A stretch of 48,514 nucleotides of DNA from Pseudomonadota bacterium (GTDB lineage: Bacteria > Pseudomonadota > Gammaproteobacteria > Pseudomonadales > Azotimanducaceae): NCBI GenBank assembly GCA_022571415.1, contig JACZXW010000008.1, forward strand, positions 1 through 48,514, in the 5' to 3' direction. The translations under genes were made by a program, and so were the position numbers. Position 1 is the stretch's first letter. Each line of letters starts with the position of its first letter. The notes beneath the pieces were generated by a model, which was given only the letters and a program-made list of their open reading frames with translations, was not told where the DNA came from and searched no databases. Below are positions 35,413 through 45,006 of this stretch, piece by piece.

Positions 35413-36803
35413 AAACTCGCGTTCCCTGGGGTCCTGGGAAATGGAATCACATCGCGAATATTTTCCATACCCGTGACATAACTCAGGAGCCGTTCAAACC
35501 CCAATCCAAAACCGGCATGAGGCACAGTGCCGTAACGTCGTAAATCACGATACCACCAGAGTTCATCTTTCAGTATTTCGTCAATGCGTGAATCCAGCAC
35601 ATCGAGGCGCTCCTCTCTCTGGCTGCCACCAATTATTTCCCCGATACCCGGGGCGAGAACATCCATAGCAGCGACTGTTTTTTCGTCGTCATTGAGTCGC
35701 ATGTAGAAGGCTTTGATTTCCACCGGATAGTTCATCAGCACAACCGGCCTGCCTACATGAGTTTCCGTCAGGAATCGCTCATGTTCCGATTGCAGGTCCA
35801 GACCCCACTCCACCGGGAATTCGAATTTCTTACCGGACGCCTTCAAGATGTTGATCGCTTCCGAGTACTCCATGCGTTCGAACCGGTTGTCAACCACGGA
35901 CCTGACCCGGGTGATGACCTCCTTGTCGATACGTTGTTCAAAAAAAGCCATGTCGTCTTCGCATTCATCCAGTATCTTCTGCAGGATATGGGTCAGCAGG
36001 TCTTCAGAGAGATCAGCAAGGTCATTCAGGTCTGCGAAAGCGATTTCCGGTTCAACCATCCAGAATTCGGCGAGATGTCTGGATGTGTTCGAATTTTCAG
36101 CCCTGAAGGTTGGACCGAAGGTATACACTTTGCTCATGGCAAGACAGTAGGCCTCCACATTGAGTTGCCCTGACACGGTGAGAAAAGACTCCTTGCCAAA
36201 GAAATCCTGTTCAAAGTCCACAGCACCATTGCTTAAAGGTAAATTGGCGAGATCCAGTGAACTCACGTGAAACAATTCCCCCGCACCCTCGCAGTCGCTG
36301 GCGGTGATAATCGGCGTATTAATCCAGTGAAATCCCCGATCATAGAAATAGTTGTGGATAGCGTTTGCCAGCGTGGTCCGTACCCGGGTAATGGCACCAA
36401 AAGTGTTGGTGCGTGGACGCAAATGTGAAACGGTCCTGAGATATTCGAACGTATGTCGCTTCTTGGCGATTGGGTAAGTTTCGGGGTCCTCGACCAGGCC
36501 AATGACCTTGACCTCTGTGGCCTGTATTTCAACTGACTGTCCCTTGCCCTGTGACACGACCAGTTCCCCAGTGATGCAGACTGCGCTACCGGTAGTGATA
36601 GACATAATTTCATTATCGTAGTTGTCCAGATCATTCGGCACGACGGCCTGGATAGCATCAAAACTTGAACCATCATGGACTGCAATGAAGGAGATCCCGG
36701 CCTTGGAATCTCGTTTGCTGCGCACCCAACCCTGTACGGTAACACTCTGTCCGACAGGCACTTCGCCCTTGAGCATTGAAACAACGGAACTCGACTGCAT
36801 CAT
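35409..36803 (-). CDS. asnS: Asparaginyl-tRNA synthetase
   Basis: Class II synthetase charging tRNA-Asn. 464 aa, as in E. coli (466). N-terminal OB-fold anticodon-binding domain ([14 protein letters not shown]), then motif 2 ([22 protein letters not shown]), seen here as [15 protein letters not shown], and motif 3 [15 protein letters not shown] near the C-terminus. Two ATG codons at the start. The 264-bp upstream region contains the inverted-repeat element at 36925-37037; no strong promoter is obvious. Confidence 0.97.
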   Translation of the reverse strand: MMQSSSVVSMLKGEVPVGQSVTVQGWVRSKRDSKAGISFIAVHDGSSFDAIQAVVPNDLDNYDNEIMSITTGSAVCITGELVVSQGKGQSVEIQATEVKVIGLVEDPETYPIAKKRHTFEYLRTVSHLRPRTNTFGAITRVRTTLANAIHNYFYDRGFHWINTPIITASDCEGAGELFHVSSLDLANLPLSNGAVDFEQDFFGKESFLTVSGQLNVEAYCLAMSKVYTFGPTFRAENSNTSRHLAEFWMVEPEIAFADLNDLADLSEDLLTHILQKILDECEDDMAFFEQRIDKEVITRVRSVVDNRFERMEYSEAINILKASGKKFEFPVEWGLDLQSEHERFLTETHVGRPVVLMNYPVEIKAFYMRLNDDEKTVAAMDVLAPGIGEIIGGSQREERLDVLDSRIDEILKDELWWYRDLRRYGTVPHAGFGLGFERLLSYVTGMENIRDVIPFPRTPGNASF

Positions 36804-36924
36804 AAAACCCGATTTCTAAAAGTGCGCCATAATAACAAAGCAAACACGAAAAATAGAACCCAAGGATCTCAATCTCTGCACAATGATTGCTATCACGCAG
36901 CGCTGATTAGACTTAGATAACCGA

Positions 36925-37037
36925 GCGAAGAAAGCGTATGGGGGTTGTTCCTCCTCTCCATGGGCCGTCCCTGGCCCGGTCCCGCGTCCGTCCATGGCGC
37001 TAGTCGCTCCAGAACAACCCCCATACGCTTTCTTTGC
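36925..37037. repeat. 113-bp element with 26-bp inverted ends between asnS and the P450 gene
   Basis: The left end GCGAAGAAAGCGTATGGGGG... (36925-36950) matches the reverse complement of 37012-37037 at 25 of 26 positions. The 61-bp GC-rich centre contains CCATGG twice and no gene; a frame through it on the minus strand (36893-37153) looks like a by-product. No target duplication is visible. A miniature transposable element or repetitive intergenic unit is the best reading. The ends could also form a strong RNA stem between the P450 and asnS genes. Confidence 0.7.
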
Positions 37038-37067
37038 GGGACAACCAGATCTCTCTGCAAACCAGTC

Positions 37068-38336
37068 CTACCTCGGATGAACCTGTACAGGTAACTCGGC
37101 GTACCCTCTGACAAAGTTGGAGGCGACGCGAACCGGTTCGCCCATGACTTCAATGTTGCGAAAACGTTTGTGGATCTCTTCCCAGATGGTGCGAAGCTGC
37201 ATTTCGGCTAGACGATTGCCCATGCAGCGATGAATGCCGAAACCGAATGAGAGATGATGGCGCGGTTTCTCTCGATCGATAATAAAATCGTTTGGCCGGT
37301 CAATAACTTCCTCGTCTCTGTTACCAGATACATACCACATGACAACCTTGTCGCCTTTCCTGATCAGCTTGCCATTGATTTCCACATCGTTGATTGCCCT
37401 GCGGCGCATATGGGTGAGGGGTGTTTGCCAGCGAATAATTTCCGGGATCATATTCGGAATCAACCCCGGATTTTCCCTAAGTTTGTCGTATTCCGCGGGA
37501 AACTTATTGAGTGCGTAGACACCGCCGGAGATCGAATTACGAGTGGTATCGTTGCCGCCGATGATCAACAGTATCAGGTTGCCCAGGTATTCCATGGGGG
37601 TCATGTTTTTTGTCGCCGGGCTGTGCGCCATCATGGTGATCAGGTCGTAGTGTTCCGCCGGATCCCATTTCACACGCTCGTTCCAGAGGCGGGTAAAATA
37701 CTCCAGGCACTCCAGCAGACCCTCGCGTCTGGACTCTTCAGGCATGGTGCCGCCGGTTGCGACGGTGGATGTTGCCAGGTCTGACCAGGCAGTGAGTTTT
37801 CGTCTTTCTTCAAACGGGAAATCAAATATTGTTGCCAGCATCTGTGTTGTAAGTTCAATAGAGACCCGGTCCACCCAGTCAAAGGTTTCACCAACGGGTA
37901 GCTCGTCCAGAATTTTTGCAGCCCGCTCGCGAATGATTGGCTCCAGCTTGGCAAGATTGTCGGGTGCGACAACACCGGTTACTGCTTTACGCTGATCGCC
38001 GTGTTTTGGTGGATCCATCGAGATGAAGTTGGGAGTCTCGAAGTCTGGTGGTCGGTCACCAATGCTGACACCGCCGACGGAAGAAAGGTCCTGGTGATTT
38101 TTATCGGCCTGCATGATGTCGTTGAATTTTGTAATTGACCAGAAGGGTCCGAACACACTCTCCTTGCAGTAGTGCACAGGGTCTTCTTTGCGCAGTCGCT
38201 CAAAATAAGGCCAATGGGTATCTGTTTTGTATAGCATGGGGTCAGAGACATTGATCTCATCGAGAGGGATGGACCAGGGGTCAACTGCCTTGATCGTTGC
38301 CTCGGCTCCGGTGGTGACCGGCATGGATTCACTCAT
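37068..38336 (-). CDS. Cytochrome P450, CYP153-like
   Basis: About 422 aa, soluble bacterial P450. Haem-binding loop FGFGIHRCMGNRLAE near the C-terminus with the Cys ligand, the ExxR pair in PEIIRWQ, and the I-helix GGNDTTRNS, a form I associate with CYP153 alkane and fatty-acid terminal hydroxylases. AEMQLRTIWEEI and a GYAELPV ending also fit. AAGGAGG precedes two adjacent ATGs; I use the second (38334-38336), which leaves a four-base gap. The redox partners (ferredoxin, reductase) are not in view. Divergent from the serine hydrolase gene. Confidence 0.88.
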   Translation of the reverse strand: MSESMPVTTGAEATIKAVDPWSIPLDEINVSDPMLYKTDTHWPYFERLRKEDPVHYCKESVFGPFWSITKFNDIMQADKNHQDLSSVGGVSIGDRPPDFETPNFISMDPPKHGDQRKAVTGVVAPDNLAKLEPIIRERAAKILDELPVGETFDWVDRVSIELTTQMLATIFDFPFEERRKLTAWSDLATSTVATGGTMPEESRREGLLECLEYFTRLWNERVKWDPAEHYDLITMMAHSPATKNMTPMEYLGNLILLIIGGNDTTRNSISGGVYALNKFPAEYDKLRENPGLIPNMIPEIIRWQTPLTHMRRRAINDVEINGKLIRKGDKVVMWYVSGNRDEEVIDRPNDFIIDREKPRHHLSFGFGIHRCMGNRLAEMQLRTIWEEIHKRFRNIEVMGEPVRVASNFVRGYAELPVQVHPR

Positions 38337-38451
38337 CATGCCTCCTTCTATATAAATAATCCTGTCATCGTCGGGCATTCTGCAAATTCGTTAAATCCCT
38401 GATCAGAAGCCCGTGTTCAGTTAATATGACGCACTCTCGCAAGGAGATCAA

Positions 38452-39704
38452 TTGCTTTACATCAAGAGTTTATTGGTGACAACCACCGCATTAGTGGCGT
38501 GGACACTAGTGGTCGGCTATGTGGCATTGAATGGCTGGGGACGCAATCCTATAGCAACACCAGGTGACAGCCGTTCCTTTGCCCATGCGGCGATCGAAAT
38601 TATCAAAAAAGAAAATCGTGGCAATGTTGCCTTTCTCCTGATTGAGGGCGGGAAAACTTTTGAAGAATTCTATATTGGTAATGAAACTCCTGATGAGGAC
38701 ACGATTTTTGCAACCGCCTCCATGAGCAAATGGATTACGGCCTGGGGGTGATGAAGCTGGTACAGGACAGGAAGATTGACCTTGACGCTCCCGTATCGAC
38801 TTATCTTACTCGTTGGCAACTGCCCGAAACTGAATTTGATAACGAGGGCGTGACCGTACGTAGGCTGCTCAGCCATATGTCTGGGCTTAACGATGGTCTT
38901 GGTTTTGCCGACTACGGAGCCGATGAGGTTGTGCCGCCTTTGACCAGGACCTTGTCCGGACCAAGAGCGTCTTCGGGAAATCCGGTGAAGATTGCAGTGG
39001 GCGTCGAGCCTGGTTCTGAATTTCAGTACTCGGGTGGTGGTTACCTGATTCTCCAGTTGCTCATCGAAGAAGTATCCGGTGAGACCTTTCAAGATTATAT
39101 GTGGCAATCGTTGTTCCGACCACTTGGCATGACCCGTTCGACCTACCAGTACCTTGGTGAAGTCGAGAATGTTTCAAAGTCCTATGATGAACAAGGACAA
39201 ATAGCTCCCCTGTATCAATATGCTGCAAGCGGCGCCACCGGCTTTGCCACGACCCTCGCCGATATGGGGAAGTTTATTCGAGCCCAATTAAAGATTAATG
39301 CCATGCCTAATCCCCTTAACCAGGAATCGATAAAATCAATGCGCCAGACCCATGCCTCCGTCTACGGTAAGGACATCTGGGGACTGGGAACCATCCTGTA
39401 TGCAGCGACGGCAAACGGAGACCTGGTGTATGGTCACGATGGCCGAAACGAACCCGCCATTAATAGTACCGTCAGGATCAACCCTGACAATGGCGATGCC
39501 ATTGCTGTCCTGGTTTCAGGGAGGAAATCATTAGCCACGAACCTCGGTTTCGAATGGGTGCTCTGGCAAACGGGATTGCCAGGTGTGCTGGGTACGGGCC
39601 GCGTAATCCGGGAAGCGACGAAGCCATTTTTTGCCGGTTGTGTTCTGATTCTATTTCTAGCGGTCGCGACAACCTGGTGGCTTCGTCGCCGGGTCTGGAG
39701 GTGA
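38452..39704 (+). pseudogene. Beta-lactamase-family serine hydrolase split by a frameshift
   Basis: A TTG start with AAGGAG upstream opens a frame with an N-terminal membrane helix and the catalytic SxxK motif (SMSK, about residue 92). It stops at 38749-38751 in a run of five G (38743-38747). The next frame continues the same protein without a gap: GVMKLVQDRKIDLDAP, LLSHMSGL, YSGGGYLILQLL, GHDGRNE and a C-terminal membrane helix. One missing G would account for the break, just after the catalytic Ser and Lys. It may be a real inactivating change, a -1 slippage site or a homopolymer base-call error. The restored protein would be about 417 aa. Confidence 0.8.
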
Positions 39705-39719
39705 GCCGTGATTCGCGTT

Positions 39720-41366
39720 TCAGCTAGTCGGTTGCCCTGCCGTCAAAGATGGGCTTGGAGTTAATGTAAACCCTTCGTAGTGGTTGGCCACAACTTCTTC
39801 GCATTTTTTCCGGTATCGACCGACACCGCCGACGTAGGGCATAAAGACACGGCTCTTACCGGGAATATTTGCTCCCAGGTACCAGGAATTGCAGGTGGGT
39901 GCGGTGAACATGGTTCCTTCGGCCACCTGGTTTACGTGTTCCACCCAGGTTTTTTCCGCATCCGTTGTTGCTTCAATTTCCCTGACCTGATGTTGCCCGA
40001 GATATTCGATGCAGTCAGAGATCCATTCAACATGCTGTTCGATGGACACCAGCACGTTGCTCAAAACAGACGGACTACCGGGGCCGGTAATGGTAAACAG
40101 GTTTGGAAAGCCGTGAACCTGCAGCCCAAGGTAGGCGACCGGTCCGTCCTGCCATTTATTGACCAGTGCCTGACCTTGCCTGCCGCGGATATCGATCCTG
40201 TTCAATGCACCGGTCATGGCGTCGAATCCGGTGGCGTAAATCAGGATGTCGAACTTGTATTCGTCGTCGCGTGTTCGCAGGCCCCAAGGTGTGATGCGAT
40301 CGATTGGGTTGTCTTTCACATCTACCAGCGTGACATTGTCACGGTTAAATGCCTGGTAGTAGTCAGTATCAAATACCTGACGTTTGCAACCGATTGGATA
40401 ACCTACGGGTTTCAATTTTTCCGCGACTATCGGATCACTGACCAACTGCTCCACCGTGTCCCGGTACAGATTACAAGCGACTTCATTGGCCTCGAGATTC
40501 GTGTAGACATCACTGTAAGTCCTGAAGACGCTGAAGCCGATGTCATGCAGTGCTTCAAGCCTTTCTTCTTCTGTGGTGTTGAGAATACTGGCTGGCGGAG
40601 CTGCATCAGGATCAGGTTTGGGCAGCATAAATGTGGACATGCCGACAGGTGAATACCGTTGCAGATGACGTACCTTCTGATAGTTTTCCTTGTAGCGCTT
40701 TTCCATGGTGGTGTTCAGGGGACGATTGTTGGCAGGAAAGGTGTAGACCGGCGTTCGCTGAAAGACGGTCAGGTGCAATGCTTCTTCGGCGATAACAGGA
40801 ATAGCCTGTACGCCTGATGATCCTGTACCGATGATGGCGACTCTCTTGCCCTTGAAGTCCACTGCATCTTTCGGCCAGAGACCGGTATGGTAGCTGGGTC
40901 CTTCAAACTCATCCTTACCGGTAAAATCTGGAATGTTGGGTGCAGACAGGCAACCCGTGGCCATGATGCAATATTGACACAGATAGTGATCGTCCTTGTC
41001 GGTGACGACTTCCCAGAGGCTGGCGCTTTCATCGAAGACAGCGGAGGTCACCCGGGTTGAAAATTGTATGTCCCGACGCAGGTCAAACCGGTCTGCGACA
41101 TGATTGGCATAATCGAGGATTTCCGGTTGCGCTGACATGACTTCCGGCCAGTGCCATTGCTGTTCCAGCTCCTCTGAGAAGCTATAGGAATATTCCATGG
41201 TGGGTACATCACAACGGGCACCCGGATAGCGATTCCAGTACCAGGTGCCACCAACGTCATCTGCAGTCTCGATCACCAGGGCGCTGAGTCCCTGGCGTCT
41301 GAGCCGAAACAGCATATACATGCCAGCGAACCCGGCGCCGACGACGACAACATCAAATTTCTTCAT
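39720..41366 (-). CDS. Baeyer-Villiger-type flavin monooxygenase (CHMO-like)
   Basis: 548 aa from the ATG at 41364-41366; the frame extends upstream to 41423 without family sequence. FAD-binding VVVGAGFAGMYML at the N-terminus, VGGTWYWNRYPGARCD (the Tyr-rich segment of cyclohexanone-monooxygenase types), the fingerprint FEGPSYHTGLWP (FxGxxxHxxxWP) near residue 160, and NADPH-binding IGTGSSGVQ. The family inserts oxygen next to a ketone using NADPH and O2, giving esters or lactones. Substrate cannot be read here. Divergent from the MaoC-like gene. Confidence 0.92.
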   Translation of the reverse strand: MKKFDVVVVGAGFAGMYMLFRLRRQGLSALVIETADDVGGTWYWNRYPGARCDVPTMEYSYSFSEELEQQWHWPEVMSAQPEILDYANHVADRFDLRRDIQFSTRVTSAVFDESASLWEVVTDKDDHYLCQYCIMATGCLSAPNIPDFTGKDEFEGPSYHTGLWPKDAVDFKGKRVAIIGTGSSGVQAIPVIAEEALHLTVFQRTPVYTFPANNRPLNTTMEKRYKENYQKVRHLQRYSPVGMSTFMLPKPDPDAAPPASILNTTEEERLEALHDIGFSVFRTYSDVYTNLEANEVACNLYRDTVEQLVSDPIVAEKLKPVGYPIGCKRQVFDTDYYQAFNRDNVTLVDVKDNPIDRITPWGLRTRDDEYKFDILIYATGFDAMTGALNRIDIRGRQGQALVNKWQDGPVAYLGLQVHGFPNLFTITGPGSPSVLSNVLVSIEQHVEWISDCIEYLGQHQVREIEATTDAEKTWVEHVNQVAEGTMFTAPTCNSWYLGANIPGKSRVFMPYVGGVGRYRKKCEEVVANHYEGFTLTPSPSLTAGQPTS

Positions 41367-41491
41367 CGTTAAAATCGATTTCCGTTGAAAATTATCTGGC
41401 CAGTCTGCCAAGGTCGCTGGCACTACTTAATAGTTCGCCTGGTAAGACGGTAAATTGCTACTATCGAGCCAAGCCAGTTGCGGAAACCACG

Positions 41492-42322
41492 ATGACAGAA
41501 CAACAGCCAGATCACCAGCCAGACAAACCGATGCAATGGAAGGTGCCAGAGGAAGGCTTCGAGTTCGAGCCGGACACTGTTGTTGTGACACAAGAGCACC
41601 AGGAGGAAAAGCTAGCAGCCTGTGGATTACAGGCCAGTACATTCGCTGGATTTGTAGATGCATCATTCTATATAGGCCTCGGAATTCACGCAGGTATTAA
41701 CAACGGTATCAGCGCGGAGGGTAACGTCAATATGCTGCAGAGCCTGATACAGCATAGGCCTGTCCGTCTTGGAGAAGAGCTCACGGTCAAGGGTTACATC
41801 AGAAAAATTACTGAAGTACCCCGCGGAGTCACGGTGGATACCGAGGTGTGGTTTGAAGGCGAAGATGGCCACAGGGCGATTTCTGCGTCCAGACGGTCCC
41901 TGAAACCGGACCCACGCAAGAAAAGTGCTCGCGGCGCTGGAGACAGGCCGGCGCCGGTAGTGAATGCGCCTGGTCAGTTGCAGCAGTTCGACCGATACCA
42001 GCTAACTCCTGAAGCTGTAAAAAGTTACAGCCAGGAAGGAAACAGCATCCACTATGAGATGGATGCTGCGAACAAGGCTGGTTTTCGTGCACCGATCATT
42101 GGCGGCGGTATGGGTGTCCATTATCTGGTTCATACGTTGATGCAGCACTTCAAGGCGCAATCATATGAACTTTCCATTTATTTCAGGCGGCCCATTTTCT
42201 GGGATGATGTATTTACCGTTGCAGTGGACACAGCCGGTGAATCGTGGCGTGCGCTTTGCCTTTACAGGGAAGATAAAGTGTTGACCGAGGCAAAAATCGA
42301 AAGCCTTGTCATGGGGATTTGA
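41492..42322 (+). CDS. MaoC-like double hot-dog hydratase/dehydratase
   Basis: 276 aa with two hot-dog domains. The second has a hydratase-type motif, QEGNSIHYEMDAANKAGF, in which the usual GDxNPIH reads EGNSIH: the catalytic Asp is replaced by Glu and Pro by Ser while the His is kept. IIGGGMGVHYLVHTLM follows, the usual helix. The N-terminal domain carries FAGFVDASFYIGLG. Expected activity is reversible hydration of an enoyl-CoA or a related thioester, if the Glu is tolerated. Between a divergent Baeyer-Villiger gene and the haloalkane dehalogenase. Confidence 0.8.
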   Translation: MTEQQPDHQPDKPMQWKVPEEGFEFEPDTVVVTQEHQEEKLAACGLQASTFAGFVDASFYIGLGIHAGINNGISAEGNVNMLQSLIQHRPVRLGEELTVKGYIRKITEVPRGVTVDTEVWFEGEDGHRAISASRRSLKPDPRKKSARGAGDRPAPVVNAPGQLQQFDRYQLTPEAVKSYSQEGNSIHYEMDAANKAGFRAPIIGGGMGVHYLVHTLMQHFKAQSYELSIYFRRPIFWDDVFTVAVDTAGESWRALCLYREDKVLTEAKIESLVMGI

Positions 42323-42387
42323 AAGCTGACGCCGGGGTAGCCGGGTCTGTAATGAGTGTTAAGGGAACCAATCAGCGGGAGTTCAAG

Positions 42388-43383
42388 ATGATAAGAAGTT
42401 TTTCAGTCCTTGTATTGATATTAATTTCTGTAACTGGTTTCGCGGAAGAAGAAACACCGCTAACGCCCATGCAGATCGCTATCTCTGATGAGATGAAATA
42501 TGACTCCAAATTCGTCAGCGTTCATGGCAGCGCCATGCACTATGTGGAAGGCGGAAATCTTGCGAGCAAGGACGCCCAGGTATTTCTTTTCCTGCACGGA
42601 AATCCCTCATCATCTTACCTATGGCGGAATGTCATGCCACACATTGAACCTCTGGGTCGGGTGATCGCCGTGGATCTGGTGGGCTTTGGCCAGTCGGATA
42701 AACCGGATATTGGCTACACCTACCAGGAGCACAGCAAATACATTGATGGTTTTATCGAAGCCCTGGATCTCAAGGACATCACGCTGGTCCTCCATGACTG
42801 GGGCTCAGTGTTAGGTTTGGATTACGCCCGGCGAAACAGTGGCAATGTAAAAGCGATAGCGATGATGGAAGCCATCATACCCCCGACGTTTCCTGCAAAG
42901 GACTACGAGGCATTGGGTGGCCTTGCCGACTTGTTTAAGAATTTCCGCAACCCTGAAACAGGAAGACCGCTGATTATCGAGCAGAATATTTTTATCGAAG
43001 GCATACTCCTGCAGGCGACAGTCACGCGGACCTTGTCTGAAAAGGAAAAAGAAACCTACCGCAAGCCTTTCCTGGATGCGAAAGACAGGGAACCCATTTA
43101 TGTCTGGCCGAACGAGTTGCCGATCGGCGGTGAGCCGGCACGAAATGTTATGGTAATTAATGCGGTAGCCGACTGGCTCAAGGAATCTGCGACGCCAAAG
43201 CTGTTGCTTTACGTTAATCCAGGTGCAATCGTGTCACCCCAGGGTGCCCGGTGGATGCAGGAAAACTACCGTAACCTGGAGGCTGTGTTTGTTGGTTATG
43301 GTGCGCACTACATCCAGGAAGATAATCCTGAGGCGATAGGACGCAATATTAATCTATGGTTTCAGCGCAAGTTTGGAAGCTAG
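42388..43383 (+). CDS. Haloalkane dehalogenase-like alpha/beta hydrolase with signal peptide
   Basis: 331 aa. Start ATG at 42388 with GGGAG six bases upstream; the open frame from a TTG at 42319 has no family sequence. A signal peptide (SVLVLILISVTGFA, cut before EEE) is followed by HGNPSSSYLWRN (halide-stabilising Asn), VLHDWGSVLGLDYA (nucleophile Asp and halide-binding Trp), AMMEAIIPP (catalytic Glu) and GAHYIQEDNP (catalytic His), the full set of haloalkane dehalogenase subfamily II. It would release halide and an alcohol from haloalkanes. Most enzymes of this type are cytoplasmic, so the export signal is unusual. Confidence 0.88.
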   Translation: MIRSFSVLVLILISVTGFAEEETPLTPMQIAISDEMKYDSKFVSVHGSAMHYVEGGNLASKDAQVFLFLHGNPSSSYLWRNVMPHIEPLGRVIAVDLVGFGQSDKPDIGYTYQEHSKYIDGFIEALDLKDITLVLHDWGSVLGLDYARRNSGNVKAIAMMEAIIPPTFPAKDYEALGGLADLFKNFRNPETGRPLIIEQNIFIEGILLQATVTRTLSEKEKETYRKPFLDAKDREPIYVWPNELPIGGEPARNVMVINAVADWLKESATPKLLLYVNPGAIVSPQGARWMQENYRNLEAVFVGYGAHYIQEDNPEAIGRNINLWFQRKFGS

Positions 43384-43396
43384 CTGCCGGCCGAAA

Positions 43397-44917
43397 TCAG
43401 GCCGCGTCAGCAGCGCTCTCTTCAATTTCTGGAGCCGTTTCCACCCGCTCCATTCGATTGAGGGGATTGGTGAACAGCAGGGCGCCATCTTCCAACGGTG
43501 CAGAGCGAATCAGTTTTTTATCCAGCGCATAGTTTTGAGTGTTTCTCCAGGGTCCGCGATCGCCTTGCCTGGGCAGGAGATGCATCATGCGTTGCATGTA
43601 TCCTGAGGAGAAATCTTTGATCCATGGCAGCAGTTCCATGTCTTTATCTTCTTCGCGAAGCCTTGGCGTGCACTGACGCATGCCAGTTTCATCCATGCGG
43701 TTAAGTAAGCGACAGACATATTCTGCAATGATGTCAGCGCGCAAGGTCCAGGAAGCATTGATATAGCCAAACGTCTGAATCATATTCGGAACATCTGAGT
43801 ACATCATGCCCTTGTAGGAAACAGTATCCGGGAAGTTAATATTTTTGCCATCCACGCTGATCTTGAGTCCAGCGACGACAGATAGAATGAGCCCCGTGGC
43901 AGTCACGATAATATCGGCTTCGAGTTCCTTGCCAGAATCCAGTTTGATACCTTTTTCTGTGAAAGTATCGATCGTGTCTGTGACTACAGTTGCTGTTCCA
44001 TCCTTGATGACATCGTACAGGTCACCATCAGGGATAAGGCAAAGCCGTTGATCCCAGGGATTGTAGGTCGGCATGAAGTGGGTATCCACGTCATAGTCCG
44101 GCAACGACTTGCGCACCATATCGAGAAGTTTTTCCTTCACCTTCTCGGGCTGGGTGCGTGTCTTATTGTAAAAGAAATTTCCGAGCTTGACGTTTTTGAA
44201 TCGGGTGATGGCGTAAGCCCAGGTTGCTGGGAGAAACTTTCGAAGTGTATTGGCAATCTTGTCAACAGCTGGTACGGATACAACGTAGGTTGGAGATCGC
44301 TGTAGCATGGTGACCTGGGCGCCTTTTTTTGCCAGGGCAGGGACCAGGGTCATGGCGGTCGCGCCTGAGCCAATAACGATGACTTTTTTGCCTGAAAATT
44401 CGAGATCCTCGGGCCAGAACTGAGGGTGGACTGTTGTCCCTTTGAATATGTCTGCCCCTTTGAATTCTGGCGTGTAGGCCTCATCGTATCTGTAGTAGCC
44501 ACCACACATGAAGAGGAAGTTGCAGTAGAACTCGACGGTATCGCCGGTATCAGCCAACTCGACCTGGACACTCCAGGTGGCGTTTTTTGTCGACCAGGAA
44601 GCTGACTTCACCCGATGCTTGAAGTGAATGTGTTTCCTGATGTCGTTCTCATCAGCGGTTTCATTCACGTACTTCAAAATGGAAGGCCCATCAGCAATGG
44701 CCTTCGCCTCGGACCAGGGCTTAAAGTTATAACCCAGCGTGTGCATGTCACTGTCAGAACGGATGCCAGGATAGCGGAAGAGATCCCAGGTACCACCGAT
44801 GACTTCCCGGCCTTCTAAAATGACGAAAGTCTTACCGGGGCATTTATGCTGCAGGTGATAGGCGGCGCCAATGCCCGACAGTCCAGCGCCAACGATGACA
44901 ACATCGAAGTGGTTCAT
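43397..44917 (-). CDS. EthA-like Baeyer-Villiger/flavin monooxygenase
   Basis: 506 aa. FAD-binding FDVVIVGAGLSGIGAAY, GGTWDLFRYPGIRSDSDM (the EthA-type segment), the fingerprint FKGTTVHPQFWP near residue 158, and NADPH-binding VIGSGATAM. This belongs to the EthA subgroup, distinct from the CHMO-like enzyme at 39720-41366. The last 20 residues are acidic and Ala-rich. Converges with the dehalogenase gene (13-bp gap). Substrate unknown. Confidence 0.92.
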   Translation of the reverse strand: MNHFDVVIVGAGLSGIGAAYHLQHKCPGKTFVILEGREVIGGTWDLFRYPGIRSDSDMHTLGYNFKPWSEAKAIADGPSILKYVNETADENDIRKHIHFKHRVKSASWSTKNATWSVQVELADTGDTVEFYCNFLFMCGGYYRYDEAYTPEFKGADIFKGTTVHPQFWPEDLEFSGKKVIVIGSGATAMTLVPALAKKGAQVTMLQRSPTYVVSVPAVDKIANTLRKFLPATWAYAITRFKNVKLGNFFYNKTRTQPEKVKEKLLDMVRKSLPDYDVDTHFMPTYNPWDQRLCLIPDGDLYDVIKDGTATVVTDTIDTFTEKGIKLDSGKELEADIIVTATGLILSVVAGLKISVDGKNINFPDTVSYKGMMYSDVPNMIQTFGYINASWTLRADIIAEYVCRLLNRMDETGMRQCTPRLREEDKDMELLPWIKDFSSGYMQRMMHLLPRQGDRGPWRNTQNYALDKKLIRSAPLEDGALLFTNPLNRMERVETAPEIEESAADAA

Positions 44918-45006
44918 GTACCGCTTATTGTTCCAGGGAGGAGCGCGCTAGTGTAGCAGAAACAGCGGAATAGCAATTGAGAGAGAATTTCCCCGCAGTT
45001 CAAAAA

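Noticed and set aside
36893-37153. An 86-codon minus-strand frame through the inverted-repeat element
   Set aside because: It spans the repeat and the P450 3' end in another frame and has no ribosome binding site. Frames like this are common by-products of repeat elements.
38749-38751. TGA in the serine hydrolase as another Sec codon
   Set aside because: Reading through it gives another TGA at once and the wrong frame; the protein continues only after a frame change, and the site is not a redox Cys position.
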